Assembly (NCBI RefSeq): GCF_000702625.1
Contig: NZ_JNIS01000001.1
Span: 62,001-126,000 of the forward strand
Direction: 5' to 3'
Length of the DNA: 64,000 bases
From: Exiguobacterium oxidotolerans JCM 12280
Lineage (GTDB): Bacteria; Bacillota; Bacilli; Exiguobacteriales; Exiguobacteriaceae
Of this stretch, positions 42,466 through 51,860 are shown piece by piece; position 1 is the first letter of the stretch, and every line of letters starts with the position of its first letter. The notes below the pieces were generated by a model. It saw only the letters and a list, made by a program, of their open reading frames with translations. It was not told where the DNA came from and made no database searches. A program made the position numbers and the translations under genes.

Positions 42466-42622
42466 ACACGACTTCGACAGGTAGTTGGTCGTCTCAATTT
42501 CGTACAGAACGTTTTTCATTTTCCCTCGAAATTGTCGAGAACTTTTAGAAAAACGGCTTAACCGAAAGTGATTCGGGTATAGACAAGAAGATTGATTTAA
42601 TTACGCATAGGGGGAGAATTAA

Positions 42623-43024
42623 ATGATTTCTGATCAACAAGCACGTCAACTACTAAAAGAAGCGAAACGGATCGCCGTCGTCGGTGTTTCGGGTGATTCA
42701 GGTAAAACCGCGAACTGGATTGCCGATTACCTTGTGCAACACGGGTACGAGGTCATTCCCGTCAATCCGACACTTGATGAATGGAATGGACAGAAAGTCT
42801 ATCCGACAGTCGATAGCATCCCGGGTCATATCGATATCGTCGATGTGTTCCGTCGCTCCGAGTTTTTAGCGGACACGGCAAAAGAAGCCGTTGCCCATGG
42901 CGACGTCGGAATGATTTGGAACCAGCTCGGTCTGTCGAGCGTCGAAGCGGAAAGTTTAGCGCTCGGGGCAGGAATCCCGTATATCGAAAACCGCTGCATC
43001 AAAATCGAACATCAATACTTATAA
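42623..43024 (+). CDS. CoA-binding domain protein (YccU-like)
   Basis: 133 residues, one Rossmann CoA-binding domain: IAVVGVSGDSGKTANWIADYL (17-37), VIPVNPTLDEWNGQKVYPTV and MIWNQLGLSS. These small proteins bind CoA or a nucleotide; the physiological role is unknown. AGGGGGAG precedes the ATG. A strong terminator follows, so it is a single-gene unit before parE. Confidence 0.9.
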   Translation: MISDQQARQLLKEAKRIAVVGVSGDSGKTANWIADYLVQHGYEVIPVNPTLDEWNGQKVYPTVDSIPGHIDIVDVFRRSEFLADTAKEAVAHGDVGMIWNQLGLSSVEAESLALGAGIPYIENRCIKIEHQYL

Positions 43025-43040
43025 TTTTGGATCAAATCAT

Positions 43041-43075
43041 GACACTTACTCAAGCGCGAGTAAGTGTCTTTTTTT
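43041..43075 (+). terminator. terminator
   Basis: GACACTTACTC (43041-43051) pairs with GAGTAAGTGTC (43058-43068), followed by seven Ts. Confidence 0.9.
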
Positions 43076-43184
43076 ACATTCCCCCTTGTCAGATAAGAAG
43101 AAGATGCCTACAATTAGATACAGACTACTAGAAAAACGAACGAACGTTTGGAAAATCGGCGTTTTTCTATATGAGGTGAAAACT

Positions 43185-45155
43185 ATGGCGACAGATTTAA
43201 ACAATTATAATGATGATGCCATTCAGGTGCTCGAAGGACTCGAAGCAGTCCGGAAGCGCCCAGGTATGTATATTGGATCGACCGATCATCGCGGACTCCA
43301 CCACTTGGTGTATGAGATCGTCGATAACGCAATCGATGAAGCCCTTGCCGGGTTCGGAGAACAGATCGATGTCACGATTCATAAAGATAACGCCATCACG
43401 GTCCGTGACCACGGACGCGGGATGCCGACCGGAATGCACGCGTCGGGGAAACCGACGGCAGAGGTCATTTTCACTGTCCTCCACGCCGGTGGGAAATTCG
43501 GTCAAGGCGGTTATAAGACGTCTGGTGGACTGCATGGTGTCGGTGCCTCCGTCGTCAATGCCTTATCGACAGACTTGAAGGTGACGATTTATCGTGACGG
43601 CAAACAGTTTGAACAGACATTCGAACATGGTGGAATGCCGAAAACGACGTTACTCGAGACGGGAACGACGCGTCAAAAAGGAACGGCTGTCTACTTTAAG
43701 CCGGATGCAAAAATTTTCAGTACGTTGACATACAACTACGAAACGCTCGCTGAGCGCCTCCGTGAATCCGCTTTCCTCTTAAAAGGCTTGAAAATCACGT
43801 TGACGGACGAACGGTCCGACAAAGCGGATGTCTTCCAATATGAAGAAGGCGTCAGCGAATTCGTCGGTTATTTGAACGACGATAAAGATGTCTTGCATCC
43901 GACGGTCGCGTTTGAAGGCGTCGAAAACGAAATCGAAGTCGATATCGCGTTCCAATTCACGGATGCCTACTCGGAAAATGTCTTGTCGTTCGTCAATAAC
44001 GTCCGGACACGTGACGGCGGAACCCATGAAGTCGGTTCGAAAACGGCAATGACCCGCGTCATGAACGAATACGCCCGCAAAAATAGTTTATTAAAAGAAA
44101 AAGATAAAAATCTCGACGGCAATGATATCCGGGAAGGCTTGACGATGATCGTTTCGATTCGGATTCCGGAAGAATTCCTCCAATTCGAGGGACAAACGAA
44201 GTCAAAGCTCGGTTCTCCCGAAGCACGGACGAGTTGTGACGCCGTCATCAGCCGCCGTCTGTCGACGTACCTGGAAGAAAACCCGCAAACGGCGACTTTG
44301 CTCATCAAAAAAGCCATCCGTGCGGCCCAAGCCCGCGAAGCAGCTCGCAAAGCCCGGGAAGAGGCACGGAACGGCAAGAAAAAGAAACGTTCCAGCATCT
44401 TAAATGGTAAATTGACACCGGCCGCTTCGAAAAACGCCGACAAAAATGAGTTGTTCCTCGTCGAGGGAGATTCTGCCGGTGGTTCGGCGAAACAAGGTCG
44501 CAACCGGACGTTCCAAGCAATTTTGCCACTGCGTGGGAAAGTCCTGAATACGGAAAAAGCGAAACTCGCTGACATCATGAAGAATGAAGAAATCAACATG
44601 ATCATCCACGCAATCGGAGCCGGGGTCGGGGCAGATTTCGACTTGTCCGACTGTAATTTCGATAAAGTCATCATCATGACCGATGCCGATACCGATGGCG
44701 CCCACATTCAAGTCCTCCTGCTGACGTTCTTCTTCCGTTACATGCGTCCGTTGATTGACGCCGGAAAAGTCTTCGTCGCCTTACCGCCGCTGTACCGCGT
44801 CTCGAAAGGTAAGGGAAAAACGGAGAAATTCGAGTACGTCTGGGATGAAGACACACTTGCGAAAACAACGAAAAAGTATGGTAAAGGCTATATGATCCAA
44901 CGCTACAAAGGACTGGGTGAGATGAATGCTCCTCAACTTTGGGAAACGACGATGGATCCCGAGACCCGGACATTGATCCGCGTCACGATTGACGACGCCG
45001 CTGTCGCTGAAAAACGTGTTTCTGTCTTGATGGGCGATAACGTCGGCCACCGCCGGTCATGGATTGAAGATAACGTCGCGTTTGGACTCGCGGAAGACAT
45101 CTCAATCATTGAAAACGAACACGTGACGAAAGCGAGTGTGACAAAGCATGTCTAA
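43185..45155 (+). CDS. parE: topoisomerase IV subunit B
   Basis: 656 residues, GHKL ATPase ([29 protein letters not shown]), transducer and TOPRIM domain ([13 protein letters not shown] at about 427, DADTDGAHI). Together with ParC it decatenates daughter chromosomes. It is ParE rather than GyrB because it lies directly before a ParC-like gene and lacks a neighbouring recF or dnaN. The start at 43185 follows GAGGTG; an in-frame ATG at 43086 would add 33 residues unlike ParE. Confidence 0.95.
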   Translation: MATDLNNYNDDAIQVLEGLEAVRKRPGMYIGSTDHRGLHHLVYEIVDNAIDEALAGFGEQIDVTIHKDNAITVRDHGRGMPTGMHASGKPTAEVIFTVLHAGGKFGQGGYKTSGGLHGVGASVVNALSTDLKVTIYRDGKQFEQTFEHGGMPKTTLLETGTTRQKGTAVYFKPDAKIFSTLTYNYETLAERLRESAFLLKGLKITLTDERSDKADVFQYEEGVSEFVGYLNDDKDVLHPTVAFEGVENEIEVDIAFQFTDAYSENVLSFVNNVRTRDGGTHEVGSKTAMTRVMNEYARKNSLLKEKDKNLDGNDIREGLTMIVSIRIPEEFLQFEGQTKSKLGSPEARTSCDAVISRRLSTYLEENPQTATLLIKKAIRAAQAREAARKAREEARNGKKKKRSSILNGKLTPAASKNADKNELFLVEGDSAGGSAKQGRNRTFQAILPLRGKVLNTEKAKLADIMKNEEINMIIHAIGAGVGADFDLSDCNFDKVIIMTDADTDGAHIQVLLLTFFFRYMRPLIDAGKVFVALPPLYRVSKGKGKTEKFEYVWDEDTLAKTTKKYGKGYMIQRYKGLGEMNAPQLWETTMDPETRTLIRVTIDDAAVAEKRVSVLMGDNVGHRRSWIEDNVAFGLAEDISIIENEHVTKASVTKHV

Positions 45156-47553
45156 TTTACAAAACATCTTAAATTTATCGCTCGAACAGGTCGTCGGTGA
45201 CCGGTTCGGTCGTTATTCGAAATACATCATCCAGGACCGGGCCTTGCCGGACGCGCGTGACGGGCTTAAACCCGTCCAGCGGCGTATTCTCTATGCGATG
45301 CATACGGAAGGGAACCTGTACGACCGTGCGTACCGGAAGTCTGCCAAGACGGTCGGGGTCGTCATCGGCAATTACCACCCTCACGGCGACTCGTCTGTCT
45401 ATGAGGCGATGGTTCGCTTGAGTCAGGAGTGGAAGTTACGGTATCCGCTCGTCGACATGCAAGGGAATAACGGGTCGATTGATGGTGATAGTGCGGCCGC
45501 GATGCGATATACGGAAGCACGCTTGTCGAAAGTCTCGAGCTTGATTCTAGACGGCATCAATAAACAGACGGTCGACTATACCCTCAACTTCGATGATACG
45601 ACGGAAGAACCACTCGTTTTACCATCGTTATTACCGAACTTGTTGATGAATGGCTCGACCGGGATTTCTGCCGGATACGCGACAGAGATTCCACCGCACC
45701 ACGCGGGCGAAGTCCTCGACGCGGCAATTGGTCGTATCTCAGGCACGGTCAACGATGTCAACGACCTGCTGACACATATGCAAGGACCTGATTTCCCGAC
45801 TGGTGGCGTCGTGCAAGGGCTCGACGGGATCAAAAAAGCGTTCGAAACAGGACGCGGGAAAGTCATCATCCGGTCGCGGGCGACAATCGAGACACTCCGC
45901 GGGGGACGTCAGCAAATCGTCATCACGGAATTACCGTATGAAGTCAATAAAGCAAATCTCGTCAAACGGATGGAAGAATTACGCCTCGACCGTAAAGTCG
46001 AAGGCGTCGCCGAAGTCCGCGATGAAACCGATCGCGACGGACTGCGTGTCGTCATCGAACTGAAAAAAGAGGCTGATGCAGAAGGGATTTTACATTTTTA
46101 CCTCAAGCAAACCGACCTTCAAATCGCCTATAACTACAACATGGTCGCCATCCATGAGCGGACACCACGGCAAATGGGTGTGCTCGCCTTACTGGATGCC
46201 TATTTAAGTCACGTTAAGGAAGTCGTCATCCGCCGGACAACGTTTGATCTCGATCAAGCGAAACGCCGCCAGGAAGTCGTTTCTGCCTTGATGACTGCGA
46301 TTTCCGTCCTCGATGAGACACTCCGTCTGATTCGGGCTGCGACGAACAAAGCGGAAGCAAAAGAGAACCTGATTGAACGCTTCGCCTTCTCGGACCGCCA
46401 AGCGGAAGCTGTCGTCATGCTCCAACTATACCGCCTGACGAACACGGACATCGTTGAATTGCAGGAAGAGGCGGAAAAACTCGAGAAGGAAGTCACGCGA
46501 CTCGAGAAAATCTTGAACGATGAGAAGACGCGGAATCGTCTCATCATCAAAGAATTGAGCATCTTAAAGGAGCAAGTCGCGGATGAACGCCGTTCGACGG
46601 TCGAAGCGGAAGTCGAAGAACTGAAGCTGAAGACAGAAGTCATGATCGCTGTCGAAGAAACGATGGTCTTCATGTCGAAAAACGGCTACATCAAACGTTC
46701 GTCGCTCCGGTCATTCGGTGCCTCGAACGACCTTCCGGAGATGAAGGAACAAGATCGTCTGCTCTATCAAGGGCAAGCGATGACGACCGATCACGTCATC
46801 GTCTGGACGACACGCGGGAATTACTTATTGATTCCCGTTCACCAACTTCCAGACACGAAGTGGAAAGATGGCGGACAACACGTCGCGAATCTCGTGCCAC
46901 TTGAGCCGGGCGACCGTGTCCTCTCGATCGATCTCGTCCGGACGTTCGACGAAACAGCACACTGTCTGTTCGTGACACGTCAAGGGATGGTCAAACGGTC
47001 GAAGTTGAGTGATTACAATGCCCAGCGGAAGTCGAAACCACTGCAAGGCGTCCGTCTGAAAGCGGATGACGAAGTCCTCTATGCTGCGGTCTCGACTGGT
47101 GAGAAACAACTGTTCCTTGCGACACAAAGCGGTTTCGGTCTGTGGTTCACGGAAGACGACGTGCCGGTCGTCGGTGTCCGGGCAGCAGGTGTCAAAGCCA
47201 TCAACCTGAAGGATGATGATGTCGTCGCAGGGGCAATCGCCTTTACGCAGGCACCAAACATCGTCTTGTTGACGCAGCGGGGTGCCTTGAAGAAGATGCG
47301 CCTTTCGGATCAGTTCCAAGTCACGAATCGTGCCTTACGCGGTCAACAATTGTTGCGTGATTTAAAATCAAAACCACATCAGGTAGCGGCGTTACTTGAT
47401 GTCACGAATCAAAAAGAACTCGTTTTAATCGGAAAAGAACAGGAAAAATCGATTCAAATCGGTTCCTTGTCTTATCTCGATCGGTTATCGAACGGTTCAT
47501 TTGCGTATGATGAAGAAAAATTCGGTCCACTCGTTGACTGGTATACCGTTTGA
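45148..47553 (+). CDS. parC: topoisomerase IV subunit A
   Basis: 801 residues. The active-site tyrosine is Tyr121 (AAMRYTEAR). The quinolone-resistance region reads [13 protein letters not shown], with Ser82 and Glu86 in the wild-type form, so no classical resistance change is present. A coiled-coil tower (about 390-480) and a six-bladed C-terminal DNA-wrapping domain follow. Its start overlaps parE by eight bases, giving translational coupling. A strong terminator ends the unit. Confidence 0.95.
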   Translation: MSNLQNILNLSLEQVVGDRFGRYSKYIIQDRALPDARDGLKPVQRRILYAMHTEGNLYDRAYRKSAKTVGVVIGNYHPHGDSSVYEAMVRLSQEWKLRYPLVDMQGNNGSIDGDSAAAMRYTEARLSKVSSLILDGINKQTVDYTLNFDDTTEEPLVLPSLLPNLLMNGSTGISAGYATEIPPHHAGEVLDAAIGRISGTVNDVNDLLTHMQGPDFPTGGVVQGLDGIKKAFETGRGKVIIRSRATIETLRGGRQQIVITELPYEVNKANLVKRMEELRLDRKVEGVAEVRDETDRDGLRVVIELKKEADAEGILHFYLKQTDLQIAYNYNMVAIHERTPRQMGVLALLDAYLSHVKEVVIRRTTFDLDQAKRRQEVVSALMTAISVLDETLRLIRAATNKAEAKENLIERFAFSDRQAEAVVMLQLYRLTNTDIVELQEEAEKLEKEVTRLEKILNDEKTRNRLIIKELSILKEQVADERRSTVEAEVEELKLKTEVMIAVEETMVFMSKNGYIKRSSLRSFGASNDLPEMKEQDRLLYQGQAMTTDHVIVWTTRGNYLLIPVHQLPDTKWKDGGQHVANLVPLEPGDRVLSIDLVRTFDETAHCLFVTRQGMVKRSKLSDYNAQRKSKPLQGVRLKADDEVLYAAVSTGEKQLFLATQSGFGLWFTEDDVPVVGVRAAGVKAINLKDDDVVAGAIAFTQAPNIVLLTQRGALKKMRLSDQFQVTNRALRGQQLLRDLKSKPHQVAALLDVTNQKELVLIGKEQEKSIQIGSLSYLDRLSNGSFAYDEEKFGPLVDWYTV

Positions 47554-47558
47554 CGGTC

Positions 47559-47599
47559 AGACGTCCCTCACGATGAAGTGTGGGGGACGTCTTTTTTTC
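47559..47599 (+). terminator. terminator of parE-parC
   Basis: AGACGTCCC (47559-47567) pairs with GGGACGTCT (47584-47592), then TTTTTTT. Confidence 0.88.
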
Positions 47600-47785
47600 T
47601 GTCTTTTTGTAGGAAATGTCGTCCTTTTAATCATTTTTTTAGATTATTTCCACAAATTATCGGTGAATCTTTAGTTTACAAATTGAAAGAGTGACCAATA
47701 ACCGCTACAATAAAAGAAAATGGTCAGGTCAAGCATGTCACATCAGACGCGAAGCGGTTCGAAGCGTAGCTTATATGTCTTTCTC

Positions 47786-47818
47786 AAGCAGCTGCGGATC
47801 CGTCCTTAGCTGCTTTTG
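47786..47818 (+). terminator. leader hairpin before Nudix gene
   Basis: AAGCAGCT (47786-47793) pairs with AGCTGCTT (47808-47815), then TTTG. It lies 35 bases before the gene and could attenuate it. No riboswitch or T-box sequence is recognisable upstream. Confidence 0.4.
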
Positions 47819-47849
47819 TGCCATCTGCCTAACTGGAGAGGTGATGAAG

Positions 47850-48320
47850 ATGAAATTCAGACGACGCGAAAAAGTAGCAATCTATATCACACGGGAACAA
47901 CCAGAGGGATGGGAACTACTTGTTTTTCATCCTCAATCAGCTCCAGATAGTGACTGGCAGATTCCTGCCGGGACGATTGAAGACGCAGAAATCGCCAAGG
48001 AAGCAGCTGTCCGCGAGACGTTAGAAGAAAGTGGTCTATCACTTGCGACCGTTCAATACGTCGGCGAAGAAGAGATGCGTTACCCAGAGCGGATGCGGGT
48101 CCATTACACGTATTTCTATCATGCCCATATCGAATGCCAAGAAAACAGATGGACGCATTGTGTTGCGGGTGACGGTCAAGATTGCGGTGATTTTTTCCAT
48201 TTTGCTTGGTTGCCGCTTGATCGCATTACACAGCTTGAACGCCGGCATCATATTTTTCTTGATCGGCTCATTCATCGGTTGGAACGGAATCAACCGTATG
48301 ATTGTCGTAAACACGGCTAA
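47850..48320 (+). CDS. Nudix hydrolase
   Basis: 156 residues with a Nudix box GTIEDAEIAKEAAVRETLEESGL (about 44-66). The opening FRRREKVAIYITREQPEGWELLVF and a C-terminal DRLIHRLE segment are like the small Bacillus Nudix proteins of unknown substrate. Several earlier in-frame starts exist as far as 47691, but the residues there look non-coding; GGAGAGGTG places the start at ATG 47850. A leader hairpin precedes it and a terminator overlaps its last codons. Confidence 0.87.
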   Translation: MKFRRREKVAIYITREQPEGWELLVFHPQSAPDSDWQIPAGTIEDAEIAKEAAVRETLEESGLSLATVQYVGEEEMRYPERMRVHYTYFYHAHIECQENRWTHCVAGDGQDCGDFFHFAWLPLDRITQLERRHHIFLDRLIHRLERNQPYDCRKHG

Positions 48321-48335
48321 CGTCGTGTTTTTTGT
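48309..48335 (+). terminator. terminator overlapping the end of the Nudix gene
   Basis: AAACACG (48309-48315) pairs with CGTGTTT (48324-48330), then TTT. The stop codon lies in the loop. Confidence 0.75.
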
Positions 48336-48475
48336 TTTGTCTCACTATATTGAGTTTACCTTACTTATGAGACAAGGTTATTTAACTATTGATAATATAT
48401 GTTATGTTAACTAGGAAAGAAAAATATTTTTTTGGCATGTCCCCCATAAAAAATAGTCAGTTTGCCCCTTTGTTT

Positions 48476-48503
48476 TTTACATCCACCCCTGTTACTCTAA
48501 ATA
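48476..48503 (+). promoter_or_regulatory. promoter of satD-like operon
   Basis: TTTACA (48476-48481), 16 bases, TAAATA (48498-48503). The spacing is a little short. The operator-like repeats begin inside the promoter. Confidence 0.5.
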
Positions 48504-48569
48504 CAGTAACAAATCATTTGTTGCCTTTATATCGGTAACATTCCGGTTGTAACCGGAATATCAGTAACA
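48491..48569. promoter_or_regulatory. operator-like array before satD
   Basis: GTAACA occurs at 48506, 48535 and 48564, exactly 29 bases apart each time. GTTAC (48491-48495) mirrors the first copy. Between the last two lies a perfect palindrome ATTCCGGTT-GT-AACCGGAAT (48540-48559). The array spans the promoter and ends at the ribosome binding site. Confidence 0.65.
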
Positions 48570-48582
48570 AAGGAGGAATTTG

Positions 48583-49230
48583 ATGCAAGCCGTCGCCATT
48601 TCATTTGACGTCAAAAATTCACGCACTTTTCCGCACAAAGAAGAATTATTGCAGACACTCCGGACGTTGGCGGAGCAATTAAATGACCAGTTTAAAGACG
48701 CACTCGTCCCATTTCAAATCAAGTCTGGAGACAGCTTACTCGGTGTTTTCCAAAGCTACCCAGTCTGTTATCCTGTTTTACTCGAACTCGTTAATAGTCC
48801 GCTTGACGGTTATGTCGGCGTCGGATTTGGTCAATATGAAACGCTTTCGACGACAGAAGCCGACGAAGCGAACGGTAGCGCCATCATTTTTGCCTTCGAA
48901 GCGCAAGAGGCGGCCAAAAAATCAGACAATCAAATCGTTTTCGCCGGCCCCCCTTATTTCCCGGCTGCTTTACTAACAGGCTATGTCGATATGCTGTATC
49001 CCGCTTATTTTGGGAAAACAGATCGTCAAATCGAGCTCCATACACTGATGGACCGATTCCCGGACGCAACGTATGAAGAAATCGGACTAAAAATGGGTTT
49101 TCAAGAAAAAGATGCCCGAATCAACGTCGCGAAACTTGTTGCCCGCTCGCAACGTAAACAACGGAAGCAACTCGAAACGGCTTTTATACAAGCGCTCGAG
49201 CAACTCCAGGTCTGGGAGGCGATTGGATGA
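48583..49230 (+). CDS. SatD-family protein
   Basis: 215 residues. The N-terminal part matches the SatD family (AISFDVKNSR..LLQTLRTLAEQLNDQF..FQIKSGDSLLGVFQS, about 4-60), named for the secretion-and-acid-tolerance locus of Streptococcus mutans. The C-terminal part (about 155-200; ATYEEIGLKMGFQEKDARINVAKLV) looks like a helix-turn-helix, so it probably binds DNA and may regulate its own array. AAAGGAGG precedes the ATG. It overlaps the DUF3307 gene by four bases. Confidence 0.85.
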   Translation: MQAVAISFDVKNSRTFPHKEELLQTLRTLAEQLNDQFKDALVPFQIKSGDSLLGVFQSYPVCYPVLLELVNSPLDGYVGVGFGQYETLSTTEADEANGSAIIFAFEAQEAAKKSDNQIVFAGPPYFPAALLTGYVDMLYPAYFGKTDRQIELHTLMDRFPDATYEEIGLKMGFQEKDARINVAKLVARSQRKQRKQLETAFIQALEQLQVWEAIG

Positions 49231-50021
49231 ATTTACTGTTGAGCCTCCTGATTGCCCATCTCGTTGCCGATTTCCCGCTGCAAGGTAAACGGATGGCGGA
49301 GCACAAGCACCGGAAGCTTCGCCCCCTACTCGTCCATCTCGGGATACATAGCCTCTGTACAGCGTCTGTCTTAAGTTATTTTTACCTGACTGGACAAATC
49401 GAGCTCGTAAGTGCCCTGTATCTCTTCAGTGCGATTATCGGATCGCACGCCGTCATTGACCGCTCACAACTCAAGCGGATCATCAAACCGGCACCGGCTT
49501 TTTGGATTGATCAACTGTTACATATCGGCATCATCATTGGTCTGATCGCGGTGATGTTCCCGATCAGTTGGCCAACTGCTATCACCCTCTCCTTCCAAGT
49601 GCTTTGGATCATCATGTGGAGCCTGGTTGCGACGGAACTGGTCGGACGCGGCATTGCCCCCTTGCTGCTACCGTTCGCTCCCCGATTGATTGAATCCCAT
49701 TTCGAGCGGAAAGTGACTCGTAAGGAACAATTGAACGGGATCAGCCGTTCCGTTACCCACGAGGTTGAGGATTCGGCCCGCAGTTACACGACAGAGATTA
49801 ATGGCGTTGGTCGCTATATCGGTCTCGTCGAACGGGCGATCATCGTCATTCTCGTCGCCGTCAATGCGGTTGGTGCAATCGGCTTCATCATCGCCCTCAA
49901 AGCATTGGCGCGGTTCAAGCAGTTTGAAGACCGCCGTTTTGCGGAATATTATATCATTGGCAGTTTACTTAGTATTTTGAGCGCACTCCTCTGCGGAATC
50001 GCCATTCGCTTCGTATTATAG
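49227..50021 (+). CDS. DUF3307 membrane protein
   Basis: 264 residues and about seven membrane helices. The start LLSLLIAHLVADFPLQGKRMAEHK and LLVHLGIHSLC identify the DUF3307 family, which is commonly encoded next to SatD and has no known function. An unusual stretch (about 165-195) is hydrophilic, and the last helices (FIIALKALARFKQFEDRRFAEYYIIGSLLSIL) are conserved in this pairing. Translationally coupled to satD (ATGA overlap). Confidence 0.88.
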   Translation: MNLLLSLLIAHLVADFPLQGKRMAEHKHRKLRPLLVHLGIHSLCTASVLSYFYLTGQIELVSALYLFSAIIGSHAVIDRSQLKRIIKPAPAFWIDQLLHIGIIIGLIAVMFPISWPTAITLSFQVLWIIMWSLVATELVGRGIAPLLLPFAPRLIESHFERKVTRKEQLNGISRSVTHEVEDSARSYTTEINGVGRYIGLVERAIIVILVAVNAVGAIGFIIALKALARFKQFEDRRFAEYYIIGSLLSILSALLCGIAIRFVL

Positions 50022-50083
50022 AACGAGAAAGAAAGTGAGGTGAGACGGCTTCCTGGCTTTACCAGAAAGACCGTCGAACAAAA

Positions 50084-50635
50084 ATGAAAACGATTGGATT
50101 AGTCAGACACCACCGGGTCACAGAAGGATATCCGACGAAAGGTTGGATTAGCGCTTCCGACATCGAAGCTTGGATTGAACGGTACGATAGCTCGGCGATC
50201 GATGTCAAACCGGTCGAACTCGGACAGACCGACTGGACGATCTGTTATGCGAGCAGTATGCCGCGGGCGATCCAGACAGCAGAAAGTGTCTATGAAGATG
50301 AAATCATCGTGACCGACCTCTTACGGGAAGTGCCGTTCCCGACGATCAATTCCCGGATTCGCCTCCCCTTCCTCGCCTGGGCGATCATCGGTCGGCTCGT
50401 CGCTCCATTCAGCAAACGGATTCAGGCGCAGATTAAAGATGCCAACCAACGCATTGAAGTGTTGTTGAATCAATTGGCATTCGAGAATAATGAACGCGTT
50501 CTCCTCGTCGGTCACGGCGGAATGATGTTATTGATGCGGACGGCACTGAAAAAACGTGGTTACACCGGCCCCCGCTTCCGTCACCCGCGCAACGGGATGC
50601 TCTATCAATTTGAAAAGAGTGAGGTTAGACGATGA
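50084..50635 (+). CDS. histidine phosphatase-like protein
   Basis: 183 residues. It begins IGLVRHHRV where the family has RHG, and contains CYASSMPRAIQTAES and VLLVGHGGMMLLM, so the catalytic histidines are at positions 9 and about 145. The usual RHGxT is altered to RHHRV, yet the core is probably functional. Substrate unknown. It is the first gene of an operon with the ComEC-like gene (overlap of four bases, ATGA). Confidence 0.8.
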   Translation: MKTIGLVRHHRVTEGYPTKGWISASDIEAWIERYDSSAIDVKPVELGQTDWTICYASSMPRAIQTAESVYEDEIIVTDLLREVPFPTINSRIRLPFLAWAIIGRLVAPFSKRIQAQIKDANQRIEVLLNQLAFENNERVLLVGHGGMMLLMRTALKKRGYTGPRFRHPRNGMLYQFEKSEVRR

Positions 50636-51498
50636 AATGGGCTTCGACGATTCTGCTCGCCCTCGGTCTGATCGTCATTTTCTATATGACACGGGAAGAC
50701 GAAGCGCTACGCACCGACCGCGCCGAAACGACGGTCTCGGTATACGGATTTGATGTCGGACAAGGTGACAGCACCTTCATCCGGACGAAGACGGACTCGA
50801 TTTTGATTGATGGTGGCAACAATGGTAAGGGAGATGACGTTGTCCGCTACTTAAAAGCGCTTGGGGTGACACGCTTAACAGCCGTCATCGCGACCCACCC
50901 TGACGCCGATCACATCGGCGGACTCGACACCGTCCTTGAAGCATTTGATGTCGACCAAGTCTACGCCCCGCGTGTCAATCATACGACCGATACCTATCGT
51001 GACTTTTTGCTTGCTGTCAAAAATGAAGGGGTGACAATCAAGACGGCGAAAGCCGGCGTCGTCATCCCGAGTGAATCAGCCGATTTTGAGATCATCGCTC
51101 CTTTGACGGACGGGACCCGTGATTTAAACAGTTGGAGTGCCGTCCTGAAGATGACGCACGAGGAGAATACGTTCCTCTTCATGGGGGACGCGCCAATTCG
51201 GACGGAGCAACAATTACTAACAGCCAAAATTGACGTCAAGGCAGATGTCTTAAAGATTGGTCATCACGGTGCCGATACATCGTCGTCGATTCCATTTCTT
51301 CAAGCCGTCCACCCTGAACGTGCCTTGATTTCAGCGGGAGAAGGAAATGCCTACAACCATCCCCGGCCGACAGTCATGAATGCCTTAGCAGCAGAGAGCA
51401 TCACAATCGACCGGACGGACCGGATGGGGACGATTGAATACACATCGGATGGGACGGCGATTACCGTCACAAGTCGCAAAGACTTCCGTCCGAACTAA
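50632..51498 (+). CDS. extracellular metallo-beta-lactamase-fold hydrolase (ComEC C-terminal-like)
   Basis: 288 residues: an N-terminal membrane helix (3-20), then the MBL fold VGQGDSTFIRTK (DNA-internalisation-type start), HPDADHIGG metal motif (about 88-96), a second histidine/aspartate set in FMGDAP and IGHHGADTSSS. This is the beta-lactamase domain of ComEC without its channel, anchored outside the membrane. In competence proteins it degrades the non-transported strand; here it may be a secreted nuclease or phosphoesterase. It is followed by a DUF3006 gene. Confidence 0.88.
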   Translation: MKWASTILLALGLIVIFYMTREDEALRTDRAETTVSVYGFDVGQGDSTFIRTKTDSILIDGGNNGKGDDVVRYLKALGVTRLTAVIATHPDADHIGGLDTVLEAFDVDQVYAPRVNHTTDTYRDFLLAVKNEGVTIKTAKAGVVIPSESADFEIIAPLTDGTRDLNSWSAVLKMTHEENTFLFMGDAPIRTEQQLLTAKIDVKADVLKIGHHGADTSSSIPFLQAVHPERALISAGEGNAYNHPRPTVMNALAAESITIDRTDRMGTIEYTSDGTAITVTSRKDFRPN

Positions 51499-51510
51499 GG
51501 AGGCATAACG

Positions 51511-51726
51511 ATGAAGATGACGGTCACAGCTTTCGAGGAGGCATTCGCCTTGTGTGAGACGGAAGCACGGGAAACGATTCAACTCCCGCGAGAACGACTG
51601 CCGGTCGCAGCAGAAATCGGCGATCGGCTGGAATGGCAAGGGCGCTCGATCCGGATTTTACGTACCGAGACGGTGGCGCGTCGCCAGGAAATCGACCAAT
51701 TGATCGATGAACTGTTTGAAGATTGA
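51511..51726 (+). CDS. DUF3006 small protein
   Basis: 71 residues: LPRERLPVAAEIGDRLEW matches the DUF3006 core, a small beta-barrel protein often found beside ComEC-like beta-lactamases in Firmicutes. Its role is unknown; it may be an accessory or antitoxin-like partner. GGAGGCATAACG precedes the ATG. Confidence 0.8.
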   Translation: MKMTVTAFEEAFALCETEARETIQLPRERLPVAAEIGDRLEWQGRSIRILRTETVARRQEIDQLIDELFED

Positions 51727-51762
51727 CGTAAAAAGCAGACACGCTGTGTCTGCTTTTTACGT
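51726..51762. terminator. terminator
   Basis: ACGTAAAAAGCAGACA (51726-51741) pairs over 16 bases with TGTCTGCTTTTTACGT (51747-51762). Confidence 0.85.
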
Positions 51763-51860
51763 GTTAATGGAATTATTTAGAAGGAATCTCGAGAATCACT
51801 AGCAGTTTTATCTGAATTTTCGTACACTTTAGTGAGAAGAAAACAAGGGGGAATTATTTT

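Larger units (their letters stand above)
42192..42622. other. palindrome-rich intergenic region upstream of tyrosine recombinase
   Basis: 431 bases without a gene between two divergent units. It contains a promoter for the recombinase (minus-strand TATAGT at 42221-42216), two perfect palindromes and a pair of related 50-base blocks that share CTCAGTTGCATCGA. These are listed separately. No Bacillus-type dif sequence is recognisable. Confidence 0.6.

Noticed and set aside
43967-44707. Antisense open frame (246 codons) opposite parE
   Set aside because: Ser/Ala/Arg-rich translation without motifs; the parE frame is certain. GC-biased codons keep the opposite strand open.
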